Shown one piece after another: positions 22,417 to 31,544 of a stretch of 32,678 bases of DNA. The DNA is taken from positions 1-32,678 of the forward strand of contig JALSQW010000058.1 of assembly GCA_026985095.1 (NCBI GenBank), given 5' to 3'. The stretch is from Acidimicrobiia bacterium (GTDB taxonomy: Bacteria > Actinomycetota > Acidimicrobiia > Spongiisociales > UBA5794). How positions within the stretch are numbered: position 1 is the stretch's first letter; the number at the start of each line of letters is the position of its first letter. Made by a program: the position numbers and the translations under genes. The notes under the pieces are model-generated. The model did no database searches. It saw nothing but the letters and a program-made list of their open reading frames with translations, and had not been told where the DNA came from.

Positions 22417-23577
22417 ATGAGACGACTGAAGCGCTGGATGCTGCTCCTCGCAGCCTTGGCGATCGTGGCCGCCGCCTGCTCCTCGGGCAGCACGACCACC
22501 ACCGCCGCAGGCGGAGACACCGGAGGGGACACGGGCGACGAGATGACCGAACCGCTCCAGGTGGCGTTCGTCTACGTCGCTCCCATCGGTGACCTCGGCT
22601 GGACCTGGGCCCACGACCAAGGCCGCAAAGCGATCGAAGACCAGTTCGGCGACCAGGTGGAGACCACCTTCGTCGAGAACGTTCCCGAAGGGCCCGACGC
22701 CGAACGGGTCATCCGCGACCTCGCCCAGAAGGGCAACGACCTCATCGTCACCACGTCGTTCGGGTTCATGGATCCGACCATCGCCGTGGCCTCCGAGTTC
22801 CCCGACGTCGAGTTCGTCCACATCTCGGGCTTCAAGACCGCCGACAACGTCTCGACCGTGTTCGGTCGGATGTACCAGCCTCGGTACCTGTCGGGCATCG
22901 TTGCCGGCGCCGCCACCGAGACCAACACCATCGGCTACGTCGCCGCCTTCCCGATCCCCGAGGTGATCCGAGGGATCAACGCGTTCGCCCTGGGCGTCCA
23001 GCAGTCGGCGCCCGACGCCGTCGTCAAGGTCGTGTGGACCAACACCTGGTTCGGCCCGCCCGAAGAGAAGGAAGCCGCCGAAGCGCTCCTCGCCTCCGGC
23101 GCCGACGTCATCGCCCAACACCAGGACACCACCGAGCCCCAGAAGGCCGCCGCCGACGCCGGAGCCGTCTCGATCGGCTACGACTCGGACATGCGGGCCT
23201 TCGTCGGCGACACCGTCCTCACCAGCCCGGTGTGGAACTGGGGGGTCGAGTACGTCGACATCGTCCAGCAGATCCTCGACGGCACCTACACGGGCGGCTT
23301 CCAGTACTGGGGCGGGATGGACGACGGCATCGTCGATCTCGCACCCATGTCGCCGATGGTGTCCGAAGAGACCGCGGCCGTGGTGGAGAAGGCCCGTCAA
23401 GCGATCATCGCCAACCAGACCGACGTGTTCTGCGGGCCGATCGAAGGCGCCAACGGCAACATGGTCGTCGACGACGGCAAATGCCTGACCGACGGTGAGA
23501 TGCTCTCGATGGACTGGTTCGTCGCGGGAGTCGAGGGAGAGGCGCCCGCCGAGGCACCGACCGGCTTGGGCGAATGA
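22417..23577 (+). CDS. BMP family ABC transporter substrate-binding lipoprotein
   Basis: A 386-residue lipoprotein. The signal peptide ends in AAAC (Cys21), followed by a Ser/Thr/Gly linker. The rest is a basic membrane protein (BMP/PnrA-like) periplasmic-binding fold: VAFVYVAPIGDLGWTWAHDQGRKAIE, DLAQKGNDLIVTTSFGFMDPT, FPDVEFVHISG, GIVAGAATETNTIGYVAAFPIPEVIRGINAFALGVQ and ASGADVIAQHQDTTEPQKAA. Characterised BMP proteins bind nucleosides (PnrA, NupN, BmpA), so purine or pyrimidine nucleosides, or related compounds such as the substrates of the neighbouring enzymes, are likely. GGAG precedes the ATG. TTGACC at 22353-22358 could be a -35, but no good -10 follows it. It is first in the transporter operon. 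Confidence 0.93.
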   Translation: MRRLKRWMLLLAALAIVAAACSSGSTTTTAAGGDTGGDTGDEMTEPLQVAFVYVAPIGDLGWTWAHDQGRKAIEDQFGDQVETTFVENVPEGPDAERVIRDLAQKGNDLIVTTSFGFMDPTIAVASEFPDVEFVHISGFKTADNVSTVFGRMYQPRYLSGIVAGAATETNTIGYVAAFPIPEVIRGINAFALGVQQSAPDAVVKVVWTNTWFGPPEEKEAAEALLASGADVIAQHQDTTEPQKAAADAGAVSIGYDSDMRAFVGDTVLTSPVWNWGVEYVDIVQQILDGTYTGGFQYWGGMDDGIVDLAPMSPMVSEETAAVVEKARQAIIANQTDVFCGPIEGANGNMVVDDGKCLTDGEMLSMDWFVAGVEGEAPAEAPTGLGE

Positions 23578-23635
23578 CCCGAAGCGTCGGGTGGTCGTGG
23601 AAGGACACGACCGCCCGACGCGCCCGTCCGCTCCC

Positions 23636-25195
23636 GTGACCGACACAGCCCCCATCGCCGTCGCCCTTCGGGGGATCACCAAGACCTTCCCCGGCGTGCT
23701 CGCCAACGACGATGTCGACCTCGAGGTCCGACGTGGCGAGATCCATGCCCTCCTCGGTGAGAACGGCGCCGGCAAGTCGACGCTGATGAGCGTCCTGACC
23801 GGCCTCTATCAGCCCGACCGCGGCCAGATCCTCATCGGCGATGAGACCGGAAGCCTCCGGCCCGTCACGATCGTCTCCCCCCGCGACGCCATCGGTCTCG
23901 GCATCGGGATGGTCCATCAGCACTTCAAGCTCGTCCCCACCCAAACCGTCGCCGAGAACATCATCCTCGGCATGGACGGCGTACCGTTCGTCCTCGACAT
24001 GGGTTCGGTCGAGGCCGACGTCGCCGCACTGTCGGAACGGTTCCGCATGCCGGTCCCCGTCTCCGCCTTCATCTGGCAGATCTCCGTCGGCGAGCAGCAA
24101 CGCGTCGAGATCCTCAAGGCCCTCTACCGGGGCGCCGAGATCCTCATCCTCGATGAGCCCACCGCCGTGCTCACCCCACAGGAAGCCGCCGAGGTGGCCG
24201 CCACCCTCCGGGCGCTCGCCGGCGAAGGCAAAGCCATCATCTTCATCTCCCACAAACTCGACGAGGTGATGACCGTCGCCGACCGGGTCACCGTCCTCCG
24301 GAAGGGACGCAACGTCGCCACCGTGGACGTCGGCGCCACCGACAAGCACCGGCTCGCCGAGCTGATGGTCGGGCGCGAGGTCGCCACCACCATCGACAAG
24401 GACGACGGGGCCATCGGACCCGTCGTGTTGCGGATCGACGGTGTCGTCGCCCGCAACGACCGCGGCATCGTGGCGTTGAAGGACCTCACCCTCGAGGTGC
24501 GCGCCGGGGAGATCCTCGGCATCGCCGGGGTCGCCGGCAACGGTCAGCGGGAGCTCACCGAGGTCGCTACCGGGCTTCGCCGCGTCGAGCAGGGGACCGT
24601 CACCGTCGACGGCGAAGACCTCACCAACCGGCCGCCGGTGCGGTTCATCGACGCCGGCGTCAGCCACGTTCCCTCCGACCGTCTCGGCCGCGGCCTGGCC
24701 GGGAACCTCCCGCTCGCCGACAACATGGCCATGAAGGCCTACCGGAGGCCACCGATCGCTGCGGGGCCCATGCTCCGACGGGACCGGATGCGGGCCTTCG
24801 CCGGCGACCTGATCGAACGATTCAACGTCGACACACCCGGCCCCGACACGCCGGCCCGCAACCTGTCGGGCGGGAACCAACAGAAGGCGATCCTGGCGAG
24901 GGAGATCACCGCAGGGACGTGGGCCAGAGAGCGAGGCAGGCGCCCCGTCCTCATCGCCGCCTACCCGACTCGAGGCCTCGACGTCGGAGCGATCGAAGAC
25001 GTTCGCCGCCACCTGATCGAGCAACGCTCCGGCGGAACCGCGGTGCTCCTCATCTCCGAGGAACTCGACGAGCTGATGATGATGAGCGACCGGATCGCGG
25101 TCCTCCACGGCGGCGAGGTCATGGGCGTCGTCGCCCCCGCCGAGACCACGATCGAAGAGCTCGGTCTGATGATGGCCGGGGAGATGCGGCGATGA
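23636..25195 (+). CDS. ABC transporter ATP-binding protein (two nucleotide-binding domains, BMP-linked)
   Basis: A 519-residue fused ATPase of the sugar/nucleoside type. Domain 1 has Walker A GENGAGKS (41-48), the Q-loop region GMVHQHFKLVPTQTVAEN, a signature-like ISVGEQQRVEI and Walker B ILILDEPTAVLTP. Domain 2 has a degenerate Walker A (GVAGNGQREL, no GKS/T), signature LSGGNQQKAILARE and a weak Walker B (LIAAYPTRGLDVGA, with Tyr-Pro in place of Asp-Glu). A degenerate second site is normal in this subfamily. The start is uncertain: GTG 23636 gives a family-typical N-terminus but no ribosome site; upstream in-frame GTGs exist, the nearest near 23591-23600. Its TGA overlaps the permease ATG by 4 nt. 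Confidence 0.92.
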   Translation: MTDTAPIAVALRGITKTFPGVLANDDVDLEVRRGEIHALLGENGAGKSTLMSVLTGLYQPDRGQILIGDETGSLRPVTIVSPRDAIGLGIGMVHQHFKLVPTQTVAENIILGMDGVPFVLDMGSVEADVAALSERFRMPVPVSAFIWQISVGEQQRVEILKALYRGAEILILDEPTAVLTPQEAAEVAATLRALAGEGKAIIFISHKLDEVMTVADRVTVLRKGRNVATVDVGATDKHRLAELMVGREVATTIDKDDGAIGPVVLRIDGVVARNDRGIVALKDLTLEVRAGEILGIAGVAGNGQRELTEVATGLRRVEQGTVTVDGEDLTNRPPVRFIDAGVSHVPSDRLGRGLAGNLPLADNMAMKAYRRPPIAAGPMLRRDRMRAFAGDLIERFNVDTPGPDTPARNLSGGNQQKAILAREITAGTWARERGRRPVLIAAYPTRGLDVGAIEDVRRHLIEQRSGGTAVLLISEELDELMMMSDRIAVLHGGEVMGVVAPAETTIEELGLMMAGEMRR

Positions 25196-26325
25196 ACCTG
25201 CCGTACCGGGTCACGCTCGAGAAGCGCCTCGACGCCCCTCGGATCGTCGTGTGGCTCGTGCCCGTCGTCTCCATCCTCGTCGCGCTCGCGTTCGGTGCGA
25301 TCGTCCTGGCGGTCGCCGGCGCCGACCCGCTGGAGGCCTACGGCCAGATCCTCACCGGCGCCTTCGGGTCCCTCACCGCGTGGCTCGACGGAGAGTTCTA
25401 CGCCGTGTCCGAAACCGTCGTGCGCACCGTCCCGTTGATCCTCACGGGCCTCGCCGTCGCCGTCGCCTTCCGGATGCGCTTCTGGAACATCGGCGCCGAA
25501 GGCCAGCTCGTCTTCGGTGGCGTCTTCGCCGCCTGGGTCGCCCTGTTCCTCCCCGGGGTGATCCCCGGTATCCCGCAGACCCTGTGGGTGTACCTGCCGC
25601 TGATGGCCGTCGTCGCGGTCGCCGGGGGCGCCATCTGGGCACTCATCCCCGCGTTCCTGAAGGCCTACCTCGACGTCGACGAGATCATCACCACGATCAT
25701 GCTCAACTTCGTGGCGATCCTCACCTACCAGTATCTGTTCACCGGACCGTGGAAGGACCCCGAAGGCCAAGGGTTCCCCGGCTCGGCCCTGTTCCCCGAG
25801 TTCACGTGGCTTCCTCGACTCACCGGGCGGGTCACCCTCGGGCTCGTCCTGGCCCTGGCAGCGGCCGTGGTCGTCTGGCTCATCTTCGACCACACCAAGC
25901 TCGGGTACGAGATCGCGCTCATGGGTGAGAACCCCGAAGCTGCCCGATACGCCGGAGTGAACCGGGCCGGCATCATCATCGTTGTCATGGTGCTGTCGGG
26001 CGGGCTCGCCGGACTGGCAGGGTTCACCGAGACCGCCGGCATCTCGCACCGACTCCAACAAGGCCTCGCCATCGGCAACGGCTTCACCGGGATCATCGTC
26101 GCCTGGGTCGCCAAACTCCGGCCTGGATGGATCGTCGTCGTCGCGTTCTTGCTGTCGGCGCTGTTCGTCGGCGGAGACCAGCTCCAGATCTCGATGGGTC
26201 TCCCGGCGTCCATCGGCGCCTTCTTCCAGGGGATGATCCTCCTGTTCATCCTCGGCGGCGACGTGTTCACCCGCTACCGGGTCAAGGTCGCTCGCCGGCC
26301 CGCGGCCGTGGCTGTCGAGGGGTGA
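25192..26325 (+). CDS. ABC transporter permease (BMP/nucleoside type)
   Basis: A 377-residue inner membrane permease of the branched-chain/ribose (BPD_transp_2) type. About ten hydrophobic segments start near residue 20. The AFRMRFWNIGAEGQLVFGGVFAAW and YLDVDEIITTIMLNFVAILTYQYLF segments are typical of the first permease in BMP transporters, and the coupling helix region YEIALMGENPEAARYAGVN is present. The ATG overlaps the ATPase stop (ATGA). The partner permease follows after 4 nt, so the pair forms a heterodimeric channel. Confidence 0.93.
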   Translation: MNLPYRVTLEKRLDAPRIVVWLVPVVSILVALAFGAIVLAVAGADPLEAYGQILTGAFGSLTAWLDGEFYAVSETVVRTVPLILTGLAVAVAFRMRFWNIGAEGQLVFGGVFAAWVALFLPGVIPGIPQTLWVYLPLMAVVAVAGGAIWALIPAFLKAYLDVDEIITTIMLNFVAILTYQYLFTGPWKDPEGQGFPGSALFPEFTWLPRLTGRVTLGLVLALAAAVVVWLIFDHTKLGYEIALMGENPEAARYAGVNRAGIIIVVMVLSGGLAGLAGFTETAGISHRLQQGLAIGNGFTGIIVAWVAKLRPGWIVVVAFLLSALFVGGDQLQISMGLPASIGAFFQGMILLFILGGDVFTRYRVKVARRPAAVAVEG

Positions 26326-26329
26326 GCCG

Positions 26330-27280
26330 ATGGACCTGCTGACCTCGATCCTGGCCATCGCCGTGTTCGCCGGCGCGTCGCTCGTGTACGCCTCGGTCGG
26401 TGAGATCCTCACCGAACGGTCCGGCATCCTCAACCTCGGCGTCGAAGGCATGATGATCATGGGAGCCGTCACCGCCTTCGCCGCCGCCGTCGCCTCCGGC
26501 AACGCGGTGGTCGGCGTCGTCGTCGGCGGCCTCGTCGGCGGCATGCTTGCCCTCGTCCACGCCTTCCTGACCATCACCCTGCGCGCCGACCAGGTCGTCT
26601 CCGGCCTCGCCCTCACGCTCGCCGGCGGCGGCCTCGCCAGTTTCCTCGGTCAGCGGCTCGGCCCGGGCGGCGCCCCGCTCGTCGGCATGGTGGGACCCCG
26701 ATTCCGCGCGATCACGATCCCCGGTCTGTCCGACATCCCCGTGATCGGTCCCGCGTTCTTCGACCAGGACGCGTTGGTCTACCTGCTGTTCCTCGTCGTT
26801 CCGCTCGCCTGGTTCCTGCTCGCCCGCACCCGCCCAGGGCTGTACCTGCGAGCCGTCGGCGAGAACCCGCAGACCGCCGACGCCATGGGGATCGACGTCT
26901 TCCAGGTCCGGTACCTCTACACCTTCGTCGGCGGCGTCATGGCCGGGGTCGCCGGCGCCCATCTGTCGCTCGCCTACACCCCCGGATGGACCGAGAACCT
27001 CACCGGAGGAAGGGGATGGATCGCCGTCGCGCTCGTCATCTTCGCCACCTGGGATCCCCGCAAAGCCGTCGCCGGAGCGTTGCTCTTCGGCGGTGTCAAC
27101 GCCATCCAGTTCCGTCTTCAGGCCGAAGGGACGACGATCCCCGCAAGCCTGCTCAACATGATGCCGTACATCCTGACCATCGTCGTGCTGGTGGTCATCA
27201 CCCGCTTCGAATCGATCCGCAAGAAGGTCGGTGCCCCCGCCGCCCTCGGGCTCCCCTACAACCGAGAGGAGCGCACATGA
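26330..27280 (+). CDS. ABC transporter permease, second subunit (BMP/nucleoside type)
   Basis: A 316-residue membrane permease, shorter than its partner as in other BMP transporters. Characteristic segments are ASVGEILTERSGILNLGVEGMMIMGAV near the start, TLRADQVVSGLALTLAGGGLASFLG in the middle and the coupling-helix region YLRAVGENPQTADAMGIDVFQVRYLYTFVGG. Eight or nine hydrophobic segments are visible. GGGGTGAG lies before the ATG. Its TGA overlaps the ATG of the deaminase gene by 4 nt, tying transport directly to purine or pyrimidine processing. Confidence 0.93.
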   Translation: MDLLTSILAIAVFAGASLVYASVGEILTERSGILNLGVEGMMIMGAVTAFAAAVASGNAVVGVVVGGLVGGMLALVHAFLTITLRADQVVSGLALTLAGGGLASFLGQRLGPGGAPLVGMVGPRFRAITIPGLSDIPVIGPAFFDQDALVYLLFLVVPLAWFLLARTRPGLYLRAVGENPQTADAMGIDVFQVRYLYTFVGGVMAGVAGAHLSLAYTPGWTENLTGGRGWIAVALVIFATWDPRKAVAGALLFGGVNAIQFRLQAEGTTIPASLLNMMPYILTIVVLVVITRFESIRKKVGAPAALGLPYNREERT

Positions 27281-27858
27281 CCCTGCCCGAATACCGGCTG
27301 CGCCTGCCCGACTGGATCGACGACATCGCCGGCGAGGACGTGGTGCTCCCCGACGTGGACGACCGCATGCGCTTCGTGGTGTCCCTCGCCCGGCGCAACG
27401 TCGCCGAAGACACCGGCGGGCCGTTCGGCGCCGCCATCTTCGAACGCGGCACGGGACGCCTCGTGGCCCCTGGCGTCAACCGGGTCGTTCCGGCCCGCAG
27501 CGCCACCGCCCACGCCGAGATCGTCGCCATCAGCCTCGCCGGTCAGGTCAAAGGGACCTTCGATCTCGGCGCCGGAACGCCCACGGAACTGGTCACCAGC
27601 GTCGAACCGTGCGCGATGTGCCTCGGCGCCGTCCCGTGGTCCGGCGTCGCTGCCGTCGTCTGCGGCGCCCGCGACGAGGACGCCCGCGCCGTCGGGTTCG
27701 ACGAAGGCGACAAACCCGCCGACTGGATCGACTCCCTGGCCGCTCGGGGCATCGACGTCGTCCGCGACGTCATGCGTCGCGATGCCGCCGCCGTCCTGCA
27801 GGACTACGCAGCGGCAGGCGGCATCATCTACAACGGAAAGAGCCTGCCCGATGCATGA
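27277..27858 (+). CDS. nucleoside/nucleobase deaminase (cytidine deaminase-like, guanine deaminase type)
   Basis: A 193-residue zinc deaminase of the cytidine deaminase-like superfamily. The zinc and catalytic residues are present: His79-Ala-Glu81 (TAHAEIVAIS) and Pro111-Cys112-x2-Cys115 (EPCAMCLGA). The FGAAIF segment, the CLGAVPWSGVAAVVCGARDEDA stretch and the total length resemble TadA/GuaD-type guanine and nucleoside deaminases, somewhat longer than TadA itself. It sits in the same operon as a nucleoside-type ABC transporter and a xanthine dehydrogenase-type enzyme, so guanine to xanthine or an equivalent step is likely; cytosine or other substrates remain possible. The ATG overlaps the permease stop (ATGA); its own stop overlaps the next gene by 8 nt. 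Confidence 0.88.
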   Translation: MTLPEYRLRLPDWIDDIAGEDVVLPDVDDRMRFVVSLARRNVAEDTGGPFGAAIFERGTGRLVAPGVNRVVPARSATAHAEIVAISLAGQVKGTFDLGAGTPTELVTSVEPCAMCLGAVPWSGVAAVVCGARDEDARAVGFDEGDKPADWIDSLAARGIDVVRDVMRRDAAAVLQDYAAAGGIIYNGKSLPDA

Positions 27859-29299
27859 GGTCCAGCGACTCCACGACCCGGTCGTGCGCTACCTGGCGTC
27901 CACCACCGTCGACGAAGCGCTCGACGCCCTCGCCGAACACGGCGACCGCGCCCGGGTCGTCGCCGGTGCGACCGACCTGCTCCTCGAGATCCGACGTGGC
28001 GTCCGCACCGGCATCGACACCCTCGTCGACCTCACCCGCATCGACGGGCTTGGCGACATCGATCTGGAGGGTGGCACCGTCCATCTCGGCCCGCTCGTGA
28101 CCCACGCCGACGTCGTCGCGTCCGAGATCCTGCGCCGCCACGGTCTCCCCCTCGCCCAGGCATCGCTCGAGGTCGGCGGGCCGCAGCTTCGGAACCGTGC
28201 CACCGTCGCCGGCAACGTCGTCACCGCCAGCCCGGCCAACGACACCGTGTCGGCCCTCGTCGCCCTCGACGCGTCGCTCACGCTCACGTCGAACGCCGGG
28301 AGCCGGACGATGCCCATCACCGACTTCCTCCTCGGCGTCCGTCGGACCGCCCTCCGGCAGGGCGAGATCGTCACCGACATCTCCTTCCCCGCCCTCGACG
28401 CGTCCCGACGCGGCATCTTCCTCAAGCTGGGCCTCCGCAGCTCCCAGGCGATCTCGGTGGTCCACCTCGCCGTCGTCGCAACCTTCGACGCGACGACGGT
28501 CACCGAACCGCGGGTCGCCCTCGGCAGTGTCGCACCGACCGTCGTGCGTTCGCCGGCGGCCGAGGCCGCTCTCGATGGCGCCACCCTCGACGGCACGACC
28601 ATCGCCGTCGCCGCGGACGCGGCCGCCGCCGAGATCCAACCCATCGACGACCTGCGAGCGACCGCCGACTACCGACGGGCCGCGGTCGCGGTCATGATGC
28701 GACGCGCCCTCGCCGCCCTCGGCGCCGGCATCGAGGCGACGATGTGGCCATCCCGGCCGCCGTTGCTCCGCACGCCGGCCGTCGAAGGCCCGCCGACGGC
28801 CCCTGTCGTCACCGACGGGGACACCATCGCCGCCACTATCAACGGCGAGGAGGTCGCGGTCCCGGCCGCGGTCGACGACACCCTTCTGGTCTGGCTGCGG
28901 GACGTCGCCGGCCCCGCCCTCGGGACGTCGCTCACCGGCACGAAGGAGGGCTGTGCCGAAGGCGAATGCGGCGCCTGCACCGTCTTCCTCGACGGCAAGG
29001 CGGTTCTCTCGTGCCTCGTGCCGGCGCCCCGCGCCGACGGCGCCGACATCGTCACCGTTGAAGGGATCGCCACAGATGCGCCGCATCGGGTGCAAGCAGG
29101 CTTCGTCCGCGCCGACGCCACCCAATGCGGGTTCTGTACCCCCGGTTTCGTCATGGCCGCCGCCAAACTGCTCGAGGAGATCCCGATCCCCGACCTCGAC
29201 ACGATCCGCCACGCCATGTCGGGCAACGTCTGCCGATGCACCGGCTACACCTCCATCTTCGACGGTGTGCTCCACGCCATCGACGAGGGACGACCGTGA
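27851..29299 (+). CDS. fused FAD-binding and [2Fe-2S] subunit of a xanthine dehydrogenase-type enzyme
   Basis: A 482-residue fusion. Residues 1-290 are the FAD-binding (CoxM/XdhB) part with VVAGATDLLLE (37-47) and the FAD loop GGPQLRNRATVAGNVVTASPAND (109-131), followed by the CO-dehydrogenase flavoprotein C-terminal domain. Residues about 320-482 are the ferredoxin part (CoxS/XdhC-like) with Cys368, Cys373, Cys376 and Cys388 for the plant-type [2Fe-2S] cluster (GCAEGECGACTVF), and Cys426, Cys429, Cys461 and Cys463 for the second cluster (CGFCTPG and CRC). The order FAD then Fe-S reverses the usual Fe-S-FAD order of fused xanthine dehydrogenases. The ATG overlaps the deaminase stop by 8 nt; the next gene overlaps its stop by 4 nt. 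Its role is electron transfer from the Mo site. Confidence 0.93.
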   Translation: MHEVQRLHDPVVRYLASTTVDEALDALAEHGDRARVVAGATDLLLEIRRGVRTGIDTLVDLTRIDGLGDIDLEGGTVHLGPLVTHADVVASEILRRHGLPLAQASLEVGGPQLRNRATVAGNVVTASPANDTVSALVALDASLTLTSNAGSRTMPITDFLLGVRRTALRQGEIVTDISFPALDASRRGIFLKLGLRSSQAISVVHLAVVATFDATTVTEPRVALGSVAPTVVRSPAAEAALDGATLDGTTIAVAADAAAAEIQPIDDLRATADYRRAAVAVMMRRALAALGAGIEATMWPSRPPLLRTPAVEGPPTAPVVTDGDTIAATINGEEVAVPAAVDDTLLVWLRDVAGPALGTSLTGTKEGCAEGECGACTVFLDGKAVLSCLVPAPRADGADIVTVEGIATDAPHRVQAGFVRADATQCGFCTPGFVMAAAKLLEEIPIPDLDTIRHAMSGNVCRCTGYTSIFDGVLHAIDEGRP

Positions 29300-31512
29300 A
29301 CGGCGTCGGCCGGTCCGTGCCTCGCGTCGACGCCGTGGCCAAGGTCACCGGCGCTGCCCGCTATCCCGCCGACGTCGCCGGCCCGGAGCTGCTCCACGCC
29401 AAGGTCGTCTTCAGTGGCCGCCCCCACGCTCGCATGGTGGCCATGGACGTCGCTCCCGCCCTGGCCGTACCCGGCGTCGTCGACGTCGTCACCGCCGCCG
29501 ACGTGCCGGTCAACGAGTACGGCTTGACGATGTTCGACCAGCCGGTCCTGGTCGGTGTGGGAGCGACGGGCAGGAGCGCGGTGCCGTCGGACGTCAGCCG
29601 CTGGGAAGGCGATCAGATCGCCGTGGTGATCGCCGAGACGCCGCGAGCTGCGGCCGAAGGTGCCGCGGCCTTGCGCGTCGACTGGGAGGACCTCCCGATC
29701 GTGGCCGACCTCGAGGCGGCCCTCCGCGACGAGGTGCTGGTCCACGACGAGACCGCCACCAACGTCTACGTCCACGACCGGATCCGCAAGGGCGACATCG
29801 CCGCCGGCTGGGCCCAGGCCGACGTCGTCGTCGAAGGCACCTACCGCCTGCCGCACCAGGAACACGCGTTCCTCCAACCCGAAGCGGCCGTCTCCTACCT
29901 CGACACCGACGGGCGCGTCACGGTCGAGATCGCCGGACAGTGGGCCCACGAGGACCAGGCGCAGATCGCTCACGCCCTCGACCTGCCACCCGAGCAGGTG
30001 CGGGTCATCTACACCGCCATCGGTGGGGCGTTCGGCGGTCGGGAGGACATGTCGTTGCAGATCGTCATGGCGCTCGCCACCCGCAAGCTCGCCGCCCGCG
30101 GCATCGACCGCCCCATCCGATGCGTGTGGTCACGAGAGGAGTCCATCGTCGGCCACCACAAGCGCCACCGGGGCCTCGTGCATGCGAAGCTGGGTGCCAC
30201 CAGCGACGGCACGATCGTCGCCGTCGAAGCCGACGCGTACCTCGACGCCGGCGCCTACAACTACACCACCAACAAGGTCCTCGGGAACCTCCATCTGACC
30301 GTGTCGGGGCCCTACGAGATCCCCAACGCCAGGATCGACTCGTACGGGGTGTACACGAACGCCGTCCCCGGTGGCGCGTTCCGCGGGTTCGGTTCGCCGC
30401 AGGGGGCGTTCGTCGCAGAGAACCAGATGAACAAGCTCGCCGAGGTGCTCGGCATGGATCCCGTCGAGCTGCGGATGCGTAACGTCATCCGGGAAGGCAG
30501 CATCGGCCCGACCCAGGTGCCCTTCCCTCCCGGAGTGTCCATGCCGGAGGTCATCGAGGCCTGCGCACAGGCCGCCGCAGACGGGACCGACGAGGCTGCG
30601 GCCTTCTCGCCCATCGCATCCCTCCCCAGCGTCGGCGCTCGCATCCGCCGCGGTCGGGGCTTCGCCTGCGCCTTCAAGAACGTGGGCTTCTCCTTCGGGT
30701 TCCCCGAACGGTGCGAAGCCACCATCGAGCTCCACGGCGACGAGGAGATCGAGCGGGTCGTCCTCCACCACGCAGGCGCCGACGTCGGCCAGGGCGCCCA
30801 CACCGTGTTCAGGCAGATGGCCGCCGACGCGGTCGGTGTCGACCTCGACAAGGTCGACACCGTCTACTCCGACACCGCCACCACCGGCGATTCCGGTTCC
30901 GCCTCGGCGTCCCGGCTCACCTTCATGGCCGGCAACGCCATCCTGGGGGCCGCAGAGGAAGCCGACAAGCGATGGCGCGACGGCGACCGTCCGGCGGTGG
31001 GAGAGTTCCGGTACGTTCCTCCACCCACCGACCCGTACGATCCCGACACCGGACGGGGTGCGATCAACTTCGCCTACGGCTACGTCGCCGAAGCGGTCGA
31101 TGCCGCCGTCGATCTCGACACCGGCCACATCCGGGTCCACCGCGTCGTCTGCGCCGTCGACGTGGGGAAGGCCGTCAACCCCAAGCTCGTCGAAGGGCAG
31201 GTCCACGGCGCCGTCGTTCAGGCCCACGGCTACGCCCTCACCGAACGCCTCGTCGTGGTCGACGGCCGGATCGTCAACCCGCGGCTGTCGGGGTACCTCG
31301 TCCCCGGCGCCCTCGACATCCCCGACCGCATCGAGACGGTCATCGTCGAGCATCCCGACCCGCGCGGCCCGTGGGGTGCCCGCGGCATGGCCGAGATGCC
31401 GTTCATCCCTTACGCGCCGGCCGTCGTCGCCGCCATCCACGACGCCACCGGCATCTGGTTCGACGAGATCCCCCTCACCCCCGACCGCGTACTCGCCGCC
31501 CTGCGCGCCTGA
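29296..31512 (+). CDS. xanthine dehydrogenase family protein, molybdopterin-binding subunit
   Basis: A 738-residue large subunit of the xanthine oxidase family. Order: the ald_xan_dh_C hammerhead domain (about 15-130; KVTGAARYPADV, LLHAKVVFSGRPHA), then Moco domains with QEHAFLQPEAAVSY, GGAFGGREDMSLQ, VPGGAFRGFGSPQ, DVGQGAHTVFRQMAADAVGV and the C-terminal GPWGARGMAEMPF, whose Glu aligns with the catalytic base of xanthine dehydrogenase. Together with the FAD/Fe-S subunit it should hydroxylate a purine or similar N-heterocycle using water. GTG 29296 overlaps the previous stop (GTGA), which decides the start. The maturation protein (XdhC-type) is not in the window. The substrate may differ from xanthine. 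Confidence 0.93.
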   Translation: MNGVGRSVPRVDAVAKVTGAARYPADVAGPELLHAKVVFSGRPHARMVAMDVAPALAVPGVVDVVTAADVPVNEYGLTMFDQPVLVGVGATGRSAVPSDVSRWEGDQIAVVIAETPRAAAEGAAALRVDWEDLPIVADLEAALRDEVLVHDETATNVYVHDRIRKGDIAAGWAQADVVVEGTYRLPHQEHAFLQPEAAVSYLDTDGRVTVEIAGQWAHEDQAQIAHALDLPPEQVRVIYTAIGGAFGGREDMSLQIVMALATRKLAARGIDRPIRCVWSREESIVGHHKRHRGLVHAKLGATSDGTIVAVEADAYLDAGAYNYTTNKVLGNLHLTVSGPYEIPNARIDSYGVYTNAVPGGAFRGFGSPQGAFVAENQMNKLAEVLGMDPVELRMRNVIREGSIGPTQVPFPPGVSMPEVIEACAQAAADGTDEAAAFSPIASLPSVGARIRRGRGFACAFKNVGFSFGFPERCEATIELHGDEEIERVVLHHAGADVGQGAHTVFRQMAADAVGVDLDKVDTVYSDTATTGDSGSASASRLTFMAGNAILGAAEEADKRWRDGDRPAVGEFRYVPPPTDPYDPDTGRGAINFAYGYVAEAVDAAVDLDTGHIRVHRVVCAVDVGKAVNPKLVEGQVHGAVVQAHGYALTERLVVVDGRIVNPRLSGYLVPGALDIPDRIETVIVEHPDPRGPWGARGMAEMPFIPYAPAVVAAIHDATGIWFDEIPLTPDRVLAALRA

Positions 31513-31544
31513 CCAGCGGCGGTGGGAGGTGTCGCGATGGGGGT

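Noticed and set aside
23405-25108. A 567-codon minus-strand frame opposite the ABC ATPase
   Set aside because: The translation is Asp/Gly/Val-rich without motifs and is the mirror of a certain ATPase gene.
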